Below are positions 24,957 to 34,100 of a stretch of DNA of 64,000 nucleotides, one piece after another. The position numbers and the translations under genes were made by a program. Below the pieces are notes generated by a model, which was not told the origin of the DNA, did not search any database, and was given only the letters and a program-made list of their open reading frames with translations. Numbering within the stretch: position 1 is the stretch's first letter; each line of letters starts with the position of its first letter. This DNA is from Viridibacillus arenosi (GTDB lineage Bacteria > Bacillota > Bacilli > Bacillales_A > Planococcaceae). Location of the stretch: the NCBI RefSeq assembly GCF_001955655.1, contig NZ_MSPW01000008.1:62001-126000 (forward strand), given 5' to 3'.

Positions 24957-26182
24957 GATGGTATCAAAAGTTTAATGTAAAAGCGAAAGCAGCAATAGCA
25001 GGTTGGAAGGGTAAAACTTATGATTTTTCGGATTGGTTTGGTCGTACTTTTTGGGGTGTTGATAATTCACAGTTAGTCACGAATGAGACAATTTTCAGCG
25101 TCATCAGTCGGTTATCTAACACTTTATCTGCACTGCCTTTGAAATTGTATGATCAATATGACATAACGGTGAATCAAGCAGCTGATGTTCTAATCAATGA
25201 ACCTAATTCTAATATGAGTGGGTTTGATTTAATAAACAAAATTGAAGTAAGTCGTAATGAAAAAGGAAATGGTTATGCAATCATTCAACGTGATATTCGA
25301 ATGCAACCAGAAACGATTATCCCTTTAGATGCAACCTATGTGGAAGAGTTCTTAAATAACGATGATGGTGAACTATGGTACAAAATACAAGCTAATAGCG
25401 GTACAATCTACGTTCACAATATGAACATGTTACACGTAAAGCATATTAGCGGAGCGTCGCGTTGGCGAGGTATTAGCCCAATTGAGGTTCTTAAAAATAC
25501 TTTGAAATATGATAAAGCAGTTCAAGAATTTTCACTTTCTGAAATGGAGAAAAAAGAATCATTTATTTTAGAGTACGGAGCTAACGTTAAAGAAGGAATA
25601 CGTCAAAATATTATTGATGATTTCAAAAGATTTTATAAAGAAAATGGCGGAGTTTTGTTCCAAGAACCTGGTGTAAATCTTAAAGAGATACAGCGCAAAT
25701 ATGTAGCATCTGATACGTTAGCATCTGAGCGCATTACACGCTCAAGGGTTGCTAACGTATTTAATGTTCCAGTATCTTTTTTGAATGACAATGAAGGTGC
25801 GAGTTACGGATCCAATGAGCAAATGATGATTCAATTCGTAAATATGACGTTATTGCCGATTGTACGCCAATATGAACATGAATTTAATCGCAAATTGTTA
25901 ACTAAAAAAGACCGCCAAGATGGATTGTATTTCAAATTCAACTTAGGTGGTCTTTTACGTGGTGACACAGCTGCCCGTACTAATTTTTATCAAGCTATGT
26001 TACGAAGTGGCGGAATGAAGCCAGATGAGGTTCGACAATTAGAGGATTTATCGCCAATCGGGGGTAAGGCTAATGAATTGTGGATATCAGGGGATTTATA
26101 TCCGATGGAAATGGACCCAACTCAACGTAAAACAACATCTACGAAGGGAGGTGAACAAAATGACCAAACAGAAAAAGAGTAG
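24953..26182 (+). CDS. Portal protein (HK97 type)
   Basis: 409 residues of the phage portal family: a WFGRTFWGVDNSQLVTNETIFSVISRLSNTLSALPL-like N-terminal region, then HVKHISG and GASYGSNEQMMIQFV typical of HK97 gp3-like portals. The dodecamer forms the DNA gate at the head vertex. The 3' end overlaps the protease gene by 23 bp in another frame. Confidence 0.94.
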   Translation: MRWYQKFNVKAKAAIAGWKGKTYDFSDWFGRTFWGVDNSQLVTNETIFSVISRLSNTLSALPLKLYDQYDITVNQAADVLINEPNSNMSGFDLINKIEVSRNEKGNGYAIIQRDIRMQPETIIPLDATYVEEFLNNDDGELWYKIQANSGTIYVHNMNMLHVKHISGASRWRGISPIEVLKNTLKYDKAVQEFSLSEMEKKESFILEYGANVKEGIRQNIIDDFKRFYKENGGVLFQEPGVNLKEIQRKYVASDTLASERITRSRVANVFNVPVSFLNDNEGASYGSNEQMMIQFVNMTLLPIVRQYEHEFNRKLLTKKDRQDGLYFKFNLGGLLRGDTAARTNFYQAMLRSGGMKPDEVRQLEDLSPIGGKANELWISGDLYPMEMDPTQRKTTSTKGGEQNDQTEKE

Positions 26183-26900
26183 TTTCTTCGATATCAAAGC
26201 ATCTGCAGATGGAAAATCAGCGGATGTTTTTATTTATGGCGAAATTACTCAATGGGCTTGGGAAGAATTTGGCGAAATGTCCTCCACAATTTTTAAAGAG
26301 AAATTAGATGAAGCTGGAGACGTTAGCACAATTCATCTTTACGTAAACAGTCCTGGAGGTTCAGTTTTTGAAGGATTAGCAATTGGTAACATGTTAAAAC
26401 GCCACAAAGCTTATGTTATTGCCCATGTGGATGCACTAGCAGCATCGATTGCAGGTGTACTTATAATGGCAGCTGATGAAATTCGAATGCCTTCAAATGC
26501 GATGTTGATGCTCCATAATGCTTGGACTTGGGCAAGTGGTAACGCTGAAGAGTTGCGCAAAGCAGCAGACGATTTAGAACGTATTAATCAATCAACAATG
26601 CAAATGTATTTGGATAAAGCTGGTGATAAGTTGAATGAAGATACATTGAAACAGTTACTTGATGGAGAAACGTGGTTATCGGCTGAAGAAGCATTCAATT
26701 ATGGTTTGTGCGATGTGGTTGAAAGTGCTAATCAAATGGTGGCATCTATCGATGACCGATTTGCCAAGCAATTTAAAAATATCCCTCAGCAATTAAAAGA
26801 ACCAGCACCACATATTATCTCAGCTGAAGAAAAAGCGTTACGTGAAAGCATTCTCGCAGATTCGAAGGCGAATCTTACTTATTTGAACACAATACTTTGA
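26160..26900 (+). CDS. ClpP-like prohead protease
   Basis: 246 residues. ClpP fold motifs: NSPGGSVFEGLAIGN (about 63-77), catalytic Ser96 in AASIAGV and His119 in MLHNAW. It removes the scaffold part of the capsid protein during maturation. Start ATG follows GGGAGGTG. Confidence 0.93.
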   Translation: MTKQKKSSFFDIKASADGKSADVFIYGEITQWAWEEFGEMSSTIFKEKLDEAGDVSTIHLYVNSPGGSVFEGLAIGNMLKRHKAYVIAHVDALAASIAGVLIMAADEIRMPSNAMLMLHNAWTWASGNAEELRKAADDLERINQSTMQMYLDKAGDKLNEDTLKQLLDGETWLSAEEAFNYGLCDVVESANQMVASIDDRFAKQFKNIPQQLKEPAPHIISAEEKALRESILADSKANLTYLNTIL

Positions 26901-26919
26901 TGAAAAGAGGAAAATAATT

Positions 26920-28122
26920 ATGAAAACATATAAACCAAAAACATTTAAAGCGTTATTAACATTACCTATTCAATTTTTTGGAGGACAAACACTTTTTGAA
27001 TTGAAACAGTCAATTGCAACTTTAGGTCAACAGCTACAAAAAGTTGAAGGTGAGCTTTCACAAAAAGCTATGGATCCATCTGCATCTCTTGAAGATATTC
27101 AAGCATCGCAGAAGTCAAAACAAGATTTACAGGCTCGTTTTGATATCGTGAAACAACAACATGACCAATTAGAAGCTGAGCAAAAAGCTAAACTAGCTTC
27201 AAATAAAGGTTTAGGAGCCATCGAAGATCCAGAACAAAAAGTTGTTGCTGCAAAGGCTTCTCTAATCCGTTCAGCTATGCGAGGTAAAGCATTAGACGGA
27301 GACGTTCGTGCTGCACTAGGCGATGATGCTGCATCTGGCGGTGGTAAATTCTTACCTAAAACTGTATCCCAAGACGTTATTCTTGCGCCACTTGCTAAAA
27401 ACCCATTACGAGGTAATTCGGCAGTTACGCAGATCACAAACTTAGAATTACCACGTCTAGCATTTACACTAGATGACGATGATTTTATCGCTGATATGGC
27501 AACTGCAAAAGAATTAAAAGCGAAAGGTGATACTGTTGCGTTTACTCGTAACAAATTCAAAGTATTTGCAGGTGTGTCTGAAACAGTTATAAACGGATCT
27601 GATGCAAATTTAGTATCGCATGTGGAAAATGCACTTAAATCAGGTGTAGCTGCAAAAGAAAAGAAAGTAGCATTTGCTGCAACTCCTAAATCGGGTGAGG
27701 AACACATGTCGTTCTACTCAACTGAAAATGCTATTGTGAAAGTTACTGCAGATAGCAAATACAAAGCAATTAAAGATGCAATCGCAGATCTACACGAAGA
27801 CTATCGTGATAACGCTAAAATCGTAATGTCATATAAAGATTACTCAGACATTATCGAAGTATTAGCTAATGGTAGTGCAACATTGTATACTGCGCAACCA
27901 GAGCAAGTGTTGGGTAAACCTGTTATCTTTGCCGACAGTGCATCGAAACCAATCGTGGGGGATTTCTCTTATTCTCACTTCAACTATGATATTGGTGAAA
28001 CTTTCGAGCGTGATAAAGACATCAAAACAGGTATTGAGCAATTCGTTGTAACAGCTTACTTTGACCACCGTATCAAATTAGCTTCAGCATTCCGTATCGC
28101 TGATGTAGTCGCTAAACCCTAA
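26920..28122 (+). CDS. Major capsid protein (HK97 type)
   Basis: 400 residues in frame 0. The N-terminal 110 residues are a coiled-coil delta/scaffold region to be cut off by the protease. The HK97 fold follows (GGGKFLPKTVSQDVI onward). Frame 0 ends AAA-CCC-TAA. A +1 slip on CCC would bypass the stop and add 18 residues (NNPLGIGEATIGTDFIIK), giving 418. The same extension exists on the major tail protein. See the recoding site at 28117-28177. Confidence 0.95.
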   Translation: MKTYKPKTFKALLTLPIQFFGGQTLFELKQSIATLGQQLQKVEGELSQKAMDPSASLEDIQASQKSKQDLQARFDIVKQQHDQLEAEQKAKLASNKGLGAIEDPEQKVVAAKASLIRSAMRGKALDGDVRAALGDDAASGGGKFLPKTVSQDVILAPLAKNPLRGNSAVTQITNLELPRLAFTLDDDDFIADMATAKELKAKGDTVAFTRNKFKVFAGVSETVINGSDANLVSHVENALKSGVAAKEKKVAFAATPKSGEEHMSFYSTENAIVKVTADSKYKAIKDAIADLHEDYRDNAKIVMSYKDYSDIIEVLANGSATLYTAQPEQVLGKPVIFADSASKPIVGDFSYSHFNYDIGETFERDKDIKTGIEQFVVTAYFDHRIKLASAFRIADVVAKP

Positions 28123-28177
28123 TAATCCCCTTGGGATAGGGGAGGCAACAATAGGTACGGATTTTATTATTAAATAA
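28117..28177 (+). promoter_or_regulatory. +1 frameshift site of capsid gene
   Basis: Frame 0 reads CCC TAA TAA. If the proline tRNA slips from CCC to CCT, reading continues AAT AAT CCC CTT... to TAA at 28175-28177. A hairpin CCCC-TTGGGATA-GGGG (28127-28142) follows the slip site. The added peptide is 12/18 identical to that at 30437-30497, although both lie outside frame 0. Listeria phage PSA uses +1 frameshifts at the ends of the same two genes. Confidence 0.85.
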
Positions 28178-28190
28178 GGGGTGAAATGTA

Positions 28191-28436
28191 ATGCCAACAA
28201 AAGATGAATTAAAAGAAATATTCAGCACTGGTAAAAAACCTACTGGCGCAGATTTTGCTGCATTAATTGATGGAGTTGAAGGTCCAGCAGGTGCAAAAGG
28301 CGCAACTGGTGCGGCGGGAGCACAAGGACCAAAAGGTGACAAGGGAGATACAGGAGCGGCAGGCAAAGATGGTTTCGGTACAAAAGCGCAGTATGATGAC
28401 ATTATTTCTAGGCTCGCTACACTTGAATCTACTTAA
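28191..28436 (+). CDS. Collagen-like head fiber protein
   Basis: 81 residues. A short anchor (MPTKDELKEIFSTGKKPTGA) is followed by about 11 Gly-X-Y triplets (GPAGAKGATGAAGAQGPKGD...) and a C-terminal helix. Such proteins decorate phage heads as short trimeric fibers. It sits directly after the capsid gene, in line with that role. Confidence 0.8.
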   Translation: MPTKDELKEIFSTGKKPTGADFAALIDGVEGPAGAKGATGAAGAQGPKGDKGDTGAAGKDGFGTKAQYDDIISRLATLEST

Positions 28437-28452
28437 AAGATGGTGATTTGAA

Positions 28453-28770
28453 TTGGACAAACTCTTAAATGATCTAAAAGAATATTTACGAATTGATGGA
28501 GACGATGAAAATGCGTCTCTTTCTTCATTCCTACAAGCAACCATTTTATATCTCGAAAATGCCGGTGTAACTCAGCCAACTGATTATTACTTACAAGTTG
28601 GAGAGAAGGATGTTTACGCACAGCACAGATTAGCCGTTCATTTGCTCGCCACACACTTTTACGAGAATCGTAATGTAATTAACCCTACAAGTATTAAAGT
28701 CGCTCAGATACCTATTCCTTATGGTTTGCAGTCACTTATATTGCAGTTGAAATGGGTGTATGTAGAATGA
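28453..28770 (+). CDS. Head-tail connector (gp6-like)
   Basis: 105 residues, TTG start. The sequence LNDLKEYLRIDGDDENASLSSFLQAT is typical of HK97 gp6/SPP1 gp15-like adaptor proteins (helical bundle attached under the portal). Overlaps the next start by 4 bp. Confidence 0.85.
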   Translation: MDKLLNDLKEYLRIDGDDENASLSSFLQATILYLENAGVTQPTDYYLQVGEKDVYAQHRLAVHLLATHFYENRNVINPTSIKVAQIPIPYGLQSLILQLKWVYVE

Positions 28771-29126
28771 ATTATCGTTCTAATAACAATCCTGGTGAAT
28801 TGAAATATCGTATTACATTCTTAATTCCACCAGGAGGAGAAGATGAAGATGGTTTTCCAATTACTAAATGGACAGCGTTTAAAAAACCGATTTGGGCAGC
28901 TATTAAAACATTAAAAGGTAAAGCTTTTTATGATGCAGCTGCAGATCAGTTACAAGACATGAAAACTTTCGGAATTCGTTATAGAAAAGATGTGGATGAC
29001 AATATGCGGATTCGTCATAAAGATAAGATTTATAAAATCATTTCCATGAACAATGATGATGAAAATAATCAATGGTGGACAATACACGTTCGTGAAACAA
29101 AGGACGGTGCTGTTGATGGACTTTGA
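28767..29126 (+). CDS. Head-closure protein (SPP1 gp16-like)
   Basis: 119 residues of the head-tail joining family: KYRITFLIPP...W.AFKKPIWAAIKTLKGKAFYDA and IRHKDKIYKII. It closes the connector after packaging and forms the tail docking surface. Confidence 0.85.
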   Translation: MNYRSNNNPGELKYRITFLIPPGGEDEDGFPITKWTAFKKPIWAAIKTLKGKAFYDAAADQLQDMKTFGIRYRKDVDDNMRIRHKDKIYKIISMNNDDENNQWWTIHVRETKDGAVDGL

Positions 29127-29496
29127 ATTCACTGGATTAGAAGAGTTGCGAAATAGATTAACTGGAATGGCCAACACAAAAGTAATTGAAGAAAAGGCAT
29201 TGACGGAAGCAGGCGAATATTTACGTGACAAGCTTGAATCAAATGTTTATTCACATGGATTAAAGAAGCGTTCTGGTAAATCAGAGCGAAGCTTTAAAAT
29301 TAGTTCAAAAGTTATTAATGGCGCCATTGAGGTTGGTTTATCCAATCAAAACAGTGACGCCTTTTATTTATTCTTTCATGAGTTTGGGACATCTAAAATG
29401 CCTGCAAGACCTGTTGTGAGGCCCACTTTCGAACAAGAGAAATCCAATGTAGAAAGGAAAATGGCTGAAGTTGTAGGAAGGGAGTTAGGATTATGA
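29116..29496 (+). CDS. HK97 gp10-like tail-joining protein
   Basis: 126 residues. FTGLEELRNRLTGMA at the start and FHEFGTSKMPARPVVRPTFE near residue 95 are signatures of the HK97 gp10 family. Start at ATG 29116, overlapping the previous gene by 11 bp. Confidence 0.88.
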   Translation: MDFEFTGLEELRNRLTGMANTKVIEEKALTEAGEYLRDKLESNVYSHGLKKRSGKSERSFKISSKVINGAIEVGLSNQNSDAFYLFFHEFGTSKMPARPVVRPTFEQEKSNVERKMAEVVGRELGL

Positions 29497-29834
29497 GTTT
29501 AAATAAATTAATCATTGATACTCTCAAACCAATTGGTATTCCAGTTGCTCTATTAACGTATACAGGAACAGCTACAACGTACATTACTTTCTTTCAATAT
29601 AACGAAATGGGTGTAGTATTTGCGGAGGATTCTGAGCAAGAAACACGTCATTCAATTCAGATTGATGTGTGGTCCAAAGGCAATCATGTGGATGTGGTCA
29701 AACAGGTAAAGAAATTATTGAAAGAACAAGGCTTCTCGCGTGTAACTGCACATGAACTTTATGAAGATGATACGAAAATCTTCCACAAAGTTATGCAGTT
29801 TTATTATGATGATCAATCAGAAATTAACTTATAG
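29493..29834 (+). CDS. Tail terminator-like protein
   Basis: 113 residues. The segment RHSIQIDVWSKGNHVDVVKQVKKLLKEQGF and its position between gp10-like and major tail genes match tail terminator/completion proteins (DUF3168-like). It caps the tail tube at the correct length. Confidence 0.8.
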   Translation: MSLNKLIIDTLKPIGIPVALLTYTGTATTYITFFQYNEMGVVFAEDSEQETRHSIQIDVWSKGNHVDVVKQVKKLLKEQGFSRVTAHELYEDDTKIFHKVMQFYYDDQSEINL

Positions 29835-29851
29835 AAAAGGAATGATTATAT

Positions 29852-30442
29852 ATGAGTGGAGTATTAATCGGTTTAAAAGATTTATTCTTTGCGCCAGAAA
29901 AAGTAGGTGCTGAAAACGGCTTTGAGAAGCCATATCGCATCGCTAAAGCAATGGAAGCTAAAGTAGCTCCCAAGACATCAAATGCAGTATTGTACGCTGA
30001 TGATGGAGCAGCTGAATCAGCAAGCGCAGAAGGTGAAACAGAAATCGAGTTAGGTATCGATGCACTTTCAAATGATGTGTATGCAAAATTGCTTGGAAAA
30101 CAAGTAATTAACGGTGGTGTAATTGATACAACAGCAGACGTTGCACCAAACGGAGCACTATTGTTCAGAGCTTTGAAATCGAACGGGAAGTACCGTTATT
30201 TTGTATTCTACAAAGGTAATTTCCAGTTACCAGAGGAAGAATACAAGACTAAAGGTGAATCTATTGAATACAACACACCTAAAATTAAAGGTGTATTCGT
30301 CCATTCAGATACGATTTTAGATGCAAAAGGGAATGGGATTAAACGATATATTGTGGATGAAGACGATACAGGTGCAGATGCAGCAGTAATTGCTGAATGG
30401 TTCGATGAAGTTCAATTACCAACTGCAACACCTGCGCCCTAG
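29852..30442 (+). CDS. Major tail protein (phi13 type)
   Basis: 196 residues in frame 0, forming the tail tube; sequence start SGVLIGLKDLFFAPEKVGAE and the VLYADDGAAESAS region fit phi13-type tail proteins. Frame 0 ends GCG-CCC-TAG. A +1 slip adds STPLAIGDAVIGTNFIIK to give 214 residues, the same type of tail as on the capsid protein. Confidence 0.92.
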   Translation: MSGVLIGLKDLFFAPEKVGAENGFEKPYRIAKAMEAKVAPKTSNAVLYADDGAAESASAEGETEIELGIDALSNDVYAKLLGKQVINGGVIDTTADVAPNGALLFRALKSNGKYRYFVFYKGNFQLPEEEYKTKGESIEYNTPKIKGVFVHSDTILDAKGNGIKRYIVDEDDTGADAAVIAEWFDEVQLPTATPAP

Positions 30443-30497
30443 TACACCCCTTGCTATAGGGGATGCAGTAATTGGAACGAATTTTATTATTAAGTAA
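30437..30497 (+). promoter_or_regulatory. +1 frameshift site of tail gene
   Basis: CCC TAG slip site followed by hairpin CCCC-TTGCTATA-GGGG (30447-30462). After +1 the frame runs AGT ACA CCC CTT... to TAA at 30495-30497. Both the hairpin and the encoded tail repeat those at 28117-28177, with substitutions that mostly conserve the shifted-frame peptide (Asp/Glu, Ala/Gly, Asn/Asp). Confidence 0.85.
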
Positions 30498-30505
30498 GCA
30501 AACGG

Positions 30506-30535
30506 AGTGAGTCGGATAATCGGCTCACTTTTTAT
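30506..30535 (+). terminator. Terminator after major tail gene
   Basis: AGTGAGTCG / CGGCTCACT stem (one G-U) with loop GATAAT, followed by TTTTTATTTT. Confidence 0.85.
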
Positions 30536-30560
30536 TTTCATTAAAAATTAGGAGGAATAA

Positions 30561-30941
30561 ATGATGGGTAAAACAACGAAAGCAGAAATTATGAAAGATG
30601 AAGGTGTAAAGGTGGTATTAGGGAACGTGAATGAACCAAAGAAAGTGAAGTTAGCAGATGGTAAAGAATATGAAATCAAATTTGATTTAAACTCCCTTTG
30701 TTCATTGCAAGAAAAATTTGGTGACGATGCATTAAAAGCTTTGAGTGGCATTGATGGTTCAGATTTCAAGCTAATTCGTACAATCTTGTTCTGTGTTTTA
30801 GAACACGAAGATTTAACAGAAAAAGAAGTGGGTTCATTAATTGATATGACTAATATATCAAGTGTAGTAGAAGCGTTGAGTCTGGCTATAGAAAATTCAG
30901 CGCCAGAATCAGAAGAAACTCAAACTGAATCGGGAAAGTAG
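30561..30941 (+). CDS. Tail assembly chaperone gpG-like
   Basis: 126 residues. The GTP/tail-chaperone layout is a beta-rich start (KKVKLADGKEYEIKFDLNSL) and a helical second half. The last codons TCG-GGA-AAG-TAG contain the lambda-type slippery heptamer GGGAAAG. A -1 slip there would fuse it to the following frame (30938-31138), giving a gpGT-like 192-residue form. Sits before the tape measure gene, as expected. Confidence 0.85.
   Translation: MMGKTTKAEIMKDEGVKVVLGNVNEPKKVKLADGKEYEIKFDLNSLCSLQEKFGDDALKALSGIDGSDFKLIRTILFCVLEHEDLTEKEVGSLIDMTNISSVVEALSLAIENSAPESEETQTESGK
30932..30938 (+). promoter_or_regulatory. -1 frameshift heptamer GGGAAAG
   Basis: G-GGA-AAG in frame 0, directly before the TAG at 30939. 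Same heptamer as in the lambda G/GT site. The -1 frame is open to 31136. Confidence 0.85.
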
Positions 30942-31138
30942 TGAAATCGAGCGAATTACCGTTCGATTTTTTTATTTATATAGGGACTGTTCATCTAAAT
31001 CGAAAAGAAGAAGAAGTGTGGAAGATGACAATGCGAAAATTGCTCTCTCTATGGGATAGACATTGTGATTTTAATGGTTGGAAAGCCAAAGGAAAAGAAC
31101 AGGTACCAACAGTTTTTGCAGATCAAGTGAAATGGTAA
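30938..31138 (+). CDS. Tail assembly chaperone T extension
   Basis: 66 residues read only after the -1 slip (VVKSSELPFDFFIYI..., ending FADQVKW). It lacks a ribosome site of its own. It should bind the tape measure protein while the G domain recruits tail tube protein. The GTG at 30941 is not a likely start. Confidence 0.75.
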   Translation, partial: VVKSSELPFDFFIYIGTVHLNRKEEEVWKMTMRKLLSLWDRHCDFNGWKAKGKEQVPTVFADQVKW

Positions 31139-31170
31139 CAAGTCAAATCATGAAAAGTTGGTGAAATAAA

Positions 31171-34100
31171 ATGGCGGATGCAGAGGTTGGTAATCTGAGG
31201 GTTAGCCTTTCAATGAATAGTGCAACGTTTGAACGCTCCCTTGCGAGCATTGACAGAAGTATTAAAACATTGGGGCAAGAAATGTCCATCGTTCGAAATA
31301 GGGGCCGTGAGTGGGGTACTACTACAGATGGATTACGTACTAAGCAAGAAACTTTAACTCGTTTATTAAGTAGCCAGGAAGTCAAAGTAAGGGCGTTACG
31401 AGCAGCTTATGAGAGCAGTAAACAAGCGACTGGTGAAAATTCAGCGGCTACAGAACGGTTAGCAGCTCAACTTAATAGAGCAGTTGCAGAGTATACCAGA
31501 ACCGAAACTGAAATCAGCGATGTTACTGCAGCTTTGAGGAGGCAAGAAGAGGAATTAAGACGCTCTCAATCTAGTTGGCAACGTGCTGGTGAATCCATGC
31601 AAAAAGTTGGAGAGACGATGAAAAGGGTTGGCTCTAGCATGAAATCAATTGGACAATCTATGTCGTTGTATGTAACAGCACCAATTGTGGGATTAGGAGT
31701 TGGAGCGGCTAAGGCAGCAATAGAATTTGAATCAGCTTTTGCAGGTGTTCGAAAAACTGTTGACACTTCAGAAGAGGGTTTCAAAAAGTTAGAAAAAGGC
31801 ATCCGCGAAATGGCTACAACCTTACCGACATCAGCTAAAGATATTGCAGCGGTGGCAGAAAGTGCAGGACAGTTGGGGATTGCTGAAGAAAATATTTTAA
31901 GCTTCACTAGAACTGTTGTAGATCTTGGTGAGTCCACTAACATGTCGCGCGAACAAGCAGCGACAGAGTTTGCTAAATTTGCGAATATTACAGGAATGGC
32001 ACAAAAGGATTTTGATAAGCTGGGTTCAAGTGTTGTTGCAATGGGGAACAATTTTGCTACTACAGAATCTGATATCACCGCTATGGCTATGCGTTTAGCG
32101 GGGGCTGGTACACAGGTGGGCATGAGTGAGGCAGACATAATAGGACTTGCTACAGCATTAAGCTCCGTCGGCATCGAGGCAGAAATGGGCGGTTCTGCAA
32201 TATCTCGCGTAATGGTAAGTATGCAAGTAGCTACTTCTACAGGTTTTACGAAAGTACAAGACTTATCAAAGCAAACTGGTTACTCTCTACGTGATTTACA
32301 AATGATGGCCTCTCATAGCGGAAAAGCATTTGGGAATTTGGCAGAAGATTTAGGAATGACCAAGAAAGAACTTACTACTCTTGTTAATGCAGGTGTGGAT
32401 CTAGAAGGGTTTTCTAAAGTGGCTGGTATGACAGGAGAAGAGTTTAAGAAAGCTTTCGAAAAAGATGCCATCGGTGCCATCGGTGCTTTTATTAATGGAT
32501 TGGGAAATGCAGAAGATAAAGGCGATACTGCTATTAATATGTTGCAGGAAATGGGCATAAATAGTGTTCTTTTACGTGACAGTTTACTACGAGCAGGTGG
32601 AGCAAGTGAACTTTTCGGAGATGCTGTTAAATTATCGAATGAAGCCTGGGAAGAAAATACGGCGCTAACTAAGGAAGCTGAACAGCGTTACAAAACAACT
32701 GAATCACAATTAAAAATGTTAAAAAACAAGTTTACTGAAATAGGAATCTCTATGAAAAACGTATTGATTCCACCGTTATTAAAGATTGCAGATGTATTAG
32801 GTCCAATAGCTGAGAAATTTAGTAATCTTTCGGATGGAGCAAAAACCGTCATAGTAGTAATCGCTGGAATGGTAGCCGCAATAGGACCAGTGTTAGTTGT
32901 AGTCGGAATGCTAGTAAGTTCGATTGGTAGTATTCTAACAGCGTTAGCTCCAGTAGCGCTAGCGATTGGTGAGGCAGGAGGGTTAATGACAGTTCTCGGA
33001 ACAGCTATGACGGGAATTGTAGCACCAATAGGTGTTGCCATATTAGCTATCGGGAGTATGGCAGCTGTTTTTGTAGGACTATACAAAAATCATGAGGGAT
33101 TTAGAAATGTCGTTGATTCAACCTGGTCAGCTATCAAAGATGCAATCTCATCAACAATGAGTGGAATTGTTTCATTTGTACAAAGTATGGGTGATCAGCT
33201 ATCAACTTTTTGGTCAGAGAATCAAGAAAGTATTAAGGAAGCTGCATCTAATGTGTGGTCAGCAATTTCAACTGTAATTGACGTGGCATTAAAAGTGATA
33301 TCAGGCGTTATGAGTGTCGTGTGGCCAATTATTAAAGCGTTAGTAGTTTCTACCTGGGAAGCTATAAAAAATGTAATAGAGGGCGTTACGAAAGTTATTA
33401 CAGGTATTATAAAAACTTTTAGTAGTCTTCTAACTGGCGATTGGAAAGGTGTATGGGAAGGTATCAAACAGATACTTTCTGGTGCATTAGAAGCCGTTTG
33501 GGGAGCTATCAATTTATATTTTGTTGGTAAATTGCTAGGTCCATTAAAATCATTTGGTCCAGCAGCTAAAAGTTTGGTAACTAGCGCTTGGAACGGTATT
33601 AAAGGTATTATAACCGGAGTTTTAGATGTATTGAAAAGTTCAATTACAGGGTCTTTCAATCTTTATAAAACATCTATCTCAACTATTTTAAATGCAACTA
33701 AGACGGTTATCTCAAGTATTTGGAACGGAATTAAAACAATTGTAACCACTGTTATGGGTGGAATAAAAAATACCGTTACTTCCTCCTGGAATGGAATTAA
33801 GAGCAATACTTCCACTATCTTAAATGGAATTAAAAATATAATTACTAACATATTTAATATGTTTAAATCAATTGTGAGCAAAGCAATGGACGGTGTTGCA
33901 ACAGCAGTAGATGTTGGGTGGGGTAAGGCTGCATCATTCCTCCACAGTATTAATTTGGTTTCTGTTGGTAAACACATCATACAAGGTCTTATTAATGGTA
34001 TTGGTTCGATGATGGATGCAGTTAAAGATAAAGTAAAGTCTGTTGCTACAGGTGTTACAAGTACCATTAAGAAAGCCTTGGATATTCGTTCACCTTCGCG

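Noticed and set aside
27099..27707. 202-codon minus-strand frame in the capsid gene
   Set aside because: Shadow of a strongly supported capsid gene; no RBS and no family.
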